A stretch of DNA of 9,101 bases from an uncultured Aliterella sp. (lineage in GTDB: Bacteria > Cyanobacteriota > Cyanobacteriia > Cyanobacteriales > Chroococcidiopsidaceae): assembly GCA_905479905.1 (NCBI GenBank), contig CAJQOK010000410.1, positions 1-9,101 on the forward strand, given 5' to 3'. A program made the translations under genes and the position numbers. The notes beneath the pieces are model-generated. The model was not told the DNA's origin, ran no database searches, and saw only the letters and a program-made list of their open reading frames with translations. Below are positions 6,335 through 9,101 of this stretch, piece after piece (position 1 is the first letter of the stretch; every line of letters starts with the position of its first letter).

Positions 6335-7477
6335 ATGCGACGCGCGATCTTTTCTACCATTGGCACAAGTTTACTTACTAATCAAATTAATCGGGCGGAC
6401 TATAAGGAAAAAAATTGGTATTCACAATTGCGAGACACAGCTAATCTTTCTAAGGAGTCAATTCAGCAAGACCACTTAGAAGTATTAGCTATTATTCAAG
6501 TTCTGACGAACAGAGCTTTATCGAGCTTAAAAAATAGTCAAATCAGTAACATTCGCGCATCAAGTGCAGAATTAAACGGTATTTATGGTTTATATCAAGA
6601 ACAGGTAAGTCAAGGCATTCAGGATATTCACTGGCTAATTGCTACTGATACCGTGCAAGGAAAATCAACTGCTGAAATTGTTGAAACTTTTTTAAAAACT
6701 CAATCTTTGAATAATGTTAATACTTATGTAGTACCTGGGCTAACTACGGTTAGTACCAGTTCTTTTACTGATGGCATTGATAATTTAATTCATTGGATGC
6801 AAACAACTATTCCTGTTTATAAAGAAAGTAACTATAAGATTTGTTTTAATTTAGTAGGCAGTTTTAAAAGCTTACAAGGATACCTTAATACGATTGGAAT
6901 GTTCTACGCTGACGAAATTATCTACATTTTTGAAGGAAAAGAGTCTGAGCTAATTACAATTCCTAGATTACCTATTGCTATTGACTTAACAGTAATTGAG
7001 CCTTACAAAGTTCAGTTGGCATTAATGGACGCGGGAATTGAATTATCTATTAATGATACTCAGGGTATTTCTGAAGCTTTAATTTATGTCTTAGATAATG
7101 CAGTAACTTTATCTACTTGGGGCAAACTTATTTGGGGTGAATGCAAGCAAGATATACTTACTAAAGAGTTGTTACAGTTTCCTCGACTAAAGTATAGAGA
7201 TTCCTTTAAGACAGATTATAAAGCAATTTCACAAAAGCATGAGCGGGTAAAACTACAAGAAACTTTAATTGAAGTTTCTTGTTTATTAATAAAGTCCAAT
7301 GGCATGACAAATAATCTTCAAAGTGGAGGCTTGCAGTACACTCGCTATAAAAATTCCCACAAAATTGACCATTTTCGTGTTGATTCAAGCCAGCGAGTTA
7401 GTTGCGAGTCTTTGGGCGGTGAATTGGTGCTGCGATATTACGGAAGTCACGCTCATGTTGAAGGCAAAGAACTGTAG
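6335..7477 (+). CDS. CARF-RelE CRISPR ancillary effector, Cami1-like (APE2256-type CARF)
   Basis: A 380-residue protein read as a type III CRISPR effector. The N-terminal half (about 1-215) is a CARF ligand-sensor domain of the Cas_APE2256 type: it opens with strand 1 and the loop IFSTIGTSLLTN (5-16) and has the signature NLVGSFKSLQGYL (172-184), followed by GMFYADEIIYIFEG and IPRLPI. A middle segment (about 220-290) could be the winged-helix linker. The C-terminal part (about 295-380) resembles RelE toxins: KIDHFRVDSSQRVSCESLGG then ELVLRYYGSHAHVE, with candidate catalytic residues H346, R348, R354, R367 and H372. In characterised Cami1, cyclic tetra-adenylate binding by CARF activates RelE to cut mRNA on the ribosome; the same role is inferred here. 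ATG at 6335 is the first in frame after TAG (6290) and lacks a clear ribosome binding site. The gene is much more AT-rich than its neighbours. CARF call is strong, RelE call good. Confidence 0.88.
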   Translation: MRRAIFSTIGTSLLTNQINRADYKEKNWYSQLRDTANLSKESIQQDHLEVLAIIQVLTNRALSSLKNSQISNIRASSAELNGIYGLYQEQVSQGIQDIHWLIATDTVQGKSTAEIVETFLKTQSLNNVNTYVVPGLTTVSTSSFTDGIDNLIHWMQTTIPVYKESNYKICFNLVGSFKSLQGYLNTIGMFYADEIIYIFEGKESELITIPRLPIAIDLTVIEPYKVQLALMDAGIELSINDTQGISEALIYVLDNAVTLSTWGKLIWGECKQDILTKELLQFPRLKYRDSFKTDYKAISQKHERVKLQETLIEVSCLLIKSNGMTNNLQSGGLQYTRYKNSHKIDHFRVDSSQRVSCESLGGELVLRYYGSHAHVEGKEL

Positions 7478-7517
7478 GTATAAAACATGATCCCACTCTG
7501 TATATGTGCAATACCTA
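7475..7517. repeat. Inverted repeat spanning both convergent stop codons
   Basis: TAGGTAT (7475-7481) and ATACCTA (7511-7517) are perfect inverted copies separated by 29 bases. Each arm contains the TAG stop of one of the two convergent genes (CARF-RelE on plus, RAMP on minus). The loop is long and there is no T-run, so as a terminator it is weak; it may be chance. Confidence 0.25.
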
Positions 7518-9101
7518 AATGGGCCAGAGCTTTGTAAATAGACTGTGATCGGAGGCGAGAAAATTCACAAATTGATTGGATTGCGGTGAATTGTCGGGGA
7601 ATAAAGTTAATATCTCTAAATACTGCTTAGTTTTGAGAACAACTGGCTGACTGGGATCTTTAGGATCTCTTACAAGCCTCACTAGCGGATACATCCGATG
7701 CCAAAGCCTACCAATTTCAGACATTCGACCAGTCACGGAAGATCGATAAATGGAGCCTTCAGGAATGTGTACGGCAGGAATAGCAGTTTGGTAAGCACCA
7801 TGCAGCCAGTAAATTGCTTCACTATTATCTTTATCGTCAGCCAAACGTCCCCAAACTTGGACATTTTGTTCGTGCCATGCTTCGCGCCAAGGTGCATGAC
7901 GAGCGGGATTTGGTGTAACTCCTTGCAACTGCATCCAATCCTTAGCATGGGAGCGCACTTGCTCGATAAATGCTCCAACTTTGTCTAACTTGCGGACGCT
8001 GACATCTGAGCGCAGACTTGATTCTCCTACCCATTGCCAATGGCAACCAATTAAAGGTTTTCTGCTTTCTTCGTAGTAATCTGAGTAAAATAGCCGATGA
8101 TCTGCCCGTCGCCATGACTTGCCAAAGCCACCTAAAACAACGGCAAAACGAGTTAAAGCTTTGATTAATTTTTCTAGCGCCTGATGCTTAGGGTCTGATA
8201 GTTTTTGTGTTATCAGCCAAGTCAAGCAGCCTTCAACTTCGTAGGTAGGTACAGCCCAAGTACCCGTACCAAATTCATCTAATTCTGAGTCAATATTTTC
8301 GCGGAAGCTCATGCCCAAAAGCCCGACTTTTGTTTCTTGAGAACGAATACCGCCAAAAAGTTGTTCTACTAAGCGATCTGCTGTCAGTTCATCAGTCAAT
8401 CCGCCAAAGATGCGTAAAGCATGACCTCTAATTGTTGCCCGAAACATATTTGGGCGAAACTCACCAGAATCATCTAAACTTTTAGATGCTGCACCTTGTC
8501 CTTTTAACTGCGTCTGGTAGATAACATTGCCAGTATGTTTTTTTGGTTGCCCATAACCTGCACAAACCCGGCAACCAATGCCTGTAGAAAGGGCTTTTTC
8601 CCAAATCTCCCAAATAGTTGTCCATTCTGTTGTGTTGATTAACAGGGTACTGGAGATACCAAAATTGATTGTAGGTTTGAATAAAGAAATTTGGACAAAT
8701 GCAGAGGAGCGGCGATCGCTTTTAACTTGTCGATCTTGTTGCGGATGGACGATATCTACTAAATTATCTTGCCATGTATCGTCGGTCGGATAGCCACCAT
8801 GAAAGCGCAATAATCCCGGTTCAAAGTCTCCACCAGGTAAATATTTACCACAATAGACTTCGGCTTGCTCTGGAGTACAAGCGCGCCGAAAAATGCCTTT
8901 CATACTGCTACCTGGGTAAAAGGGCCATCCTTTAGCGCCAATGACCGGGCGAATAATGCCATCATCTTGACCGCTATTAGTCACAAATCGCCAGCTAATT
9001 TGTGATGAACGAACTTGTACTTCTGTCCCAAAATCGGGAGCATCGGGATAAGCTTTATCTACCCATTGGTCAACCCAGCGTTCGGCATCTTGGGTTGCCA
9101 C
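7515..9101 (-). CDS. Tandem-RAMP type III CRISPR protein (Cmr6-like plus Cmr1-like domains), 5' end cut by window edge
   Basis: At least 528 residues; the frame is open to the right edge, where a GTG happens to stand, so the true start probably lies outside. Residue numbers count from that GTG. Domain 1 (about 30-190) is RAMP-like and closest to Cmr6: GWPFYPGSSMKGIFRRA (58-74) matches the IPGSSLKGxLR signature, LVDIVHPQQ (114-122) resembles the Cmr6 D-x-x-xPH segment, and GIGCRVCAGYG (174-184) is the glycine-rich loop. Domain 2 (from about 218) looks Cmr1-like: RATIRGHALRIFGGL (221-235), EQLFGG (246-251), then the glycine-rich GGFGKSWRRADHRLF (324-338). The C-terminal part (about 345-528) includes SVTGRMSEIGRLWHRMYPLV. 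RAMP proteins build the crRNA-binding backbone of type III complexes, so this is probably a structural subunit with two RAMP folds in one chain. It ends 37 bases from the convergent CARF-RelE gene. RAMP identity is firm; the exact subunit names are not. Confidence 0.85.
   Translation of the reverse strand: MATQDAERWVDQWVDKAYPDAPDFGTEVQVRSSQISWRFVTNSGQDDGIIRPVIGAKGWPFYPGSSMKGIFRRACTPEQAEVYCGKYLPGGDFEPGLLRFHGGYPTDDTWQDNLVDIVHPQQDRQVKSDRRSSAFVQISLFKPTINFGISSTLLINTTEWTTIWEIWEKALSTGIGCRVCAGYGQPKKHTGNVIYQTQLKGQGAASKSLDDSGEFRPNMFRATIRGHALRIFGGLTDELTADRLVEQLFGGIRSQETKVGLLGMSFRENIDSELDEFGTGTWAVPTYEVEGCLTWLITQKLSDPKHQALEKLIKALTRFAVVLGGFGKSWRRADHRLFYSDYYEESRKPLIGCHWQWVGESSLRSDVSVRKLDKVGAFIEQVRSHAKDWMQLQGVTPNPARHAPWREAWHEQNVQVWGRLADDKDNSEAIYWLHGAYQTAIPAVHIPEGSIYRSSVTGRMSEIGRLWHRMYPLVRLVRDPKDPSQPVVLKTKQYLEILTLFPDNSPQSNQFVNFLASDHSLFTKLWPI
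8712..8719. repeat. HIP1 octamer
   Basis: GCGATCGC inside the first RAMP domain of the tandem-RAMP gene, indicating that the CRISPR gene has adapted to a cyanobacterial host genome. Confidence 0.85.

Noticed and set aside
6252..6479. Plus-strand open frame of 75 codons starting at TTG
   Set aside because: It overlaps the start of the CARF-RelE gene in another frame, has no ribosome binding site, and its hydrophobic, Ile/Leu-rich product reflects AT-rich sequence.
6335..7477. Csm6/Csx1 (CARF-HEPN) identity for the CARF protein
   Set aside because: No R-x4-6-H HEPN motif in a suitable helix was found in the C-terminal half, which instead reads as RelE-like.
7698..7988. Plus-strand frame of 96 codons (and a minus-strand one at 7733-7978) within the RAMP gene
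   Set aside because: Both are shadows of the well-supported RAMP reading frame and show no motifs or ribosome binding sites.

Overview
The window looks like accessory DNA from a cyanobacterium. The main reason is four perfect copies of the HIP1 octamer GCGATCGC (2750, 4914, 6196, 8712) in 9.1 kb, where chance would give about 0.1 to 0.2. Moderate GC content, weak Shine-Dalgarno use in part of the genes and the protein families present fit this. Genus cannot be fixed from the sequence.

Left part (1-4629, minus strand): a 1487-residue superfamily 1 helicase/ATPase of the Dna2/Nam7 (COG1112) type, with all helicase motifs intact and about 800 residues, partly coiled coil, between motif I and motif II. 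Its last 23 bases overlap the start of a second gene that runs off the left edge and is seen only for its first 62 codons. Together they look like a translationally coupled pair of unknown role, possibly nucleic-acid maintenance or defence.

Middle (4630-6234): a 554-base gap with a short fragment that reads as the C-terminus of a VOC/glyoxalase-fold protein (decayed gene), a HIP1 site and the leader of the next gene. A 149-residue plus-strand protein of unknown function follows, ending at a strong hairpin. Convergent to it is a 178-residue HD-domain protein, probably a metal-dependent phosphohydrolase.

Right part (6235-9101): type III CRISPR-Cas material. A plus-strand gene encodes a CARF-domain protein (APE2256-like) whose C-terminus looks like a RelE-type mRNA interferase. 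This is the architecture of Cami1, an effector triggered by cyclic oligoadenylate that degrades mRNA on the ribosome. It is strikingly AT-rich relative to its neighbours and is transcribed divergently from the HD gene across a 101-base spacer holding a perfect 12-base palindrome and overlapping promoter-like boxes. Converging on it is a minus-strand gene, cut by the right edge, encoding a protein with two RAMP domains in one chain, the first Cmr6-like and the second Cmr1-like. It is presumably a backbone subunit of a type III-B-like interference complex.

How the parts may work together (inference): a type III complex lying mostly beyond the right edge would recognise foreign RNA, its Cas10 subunit would make cyclic oligoadenylate, and the CARF-RelE protein would respond by cutting ribosome-bound mRNA. 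No CRISPR array, Cas10, Cas1/Cas2, ring nuclease, tRNA, rRNA or transposase is visible in the window.
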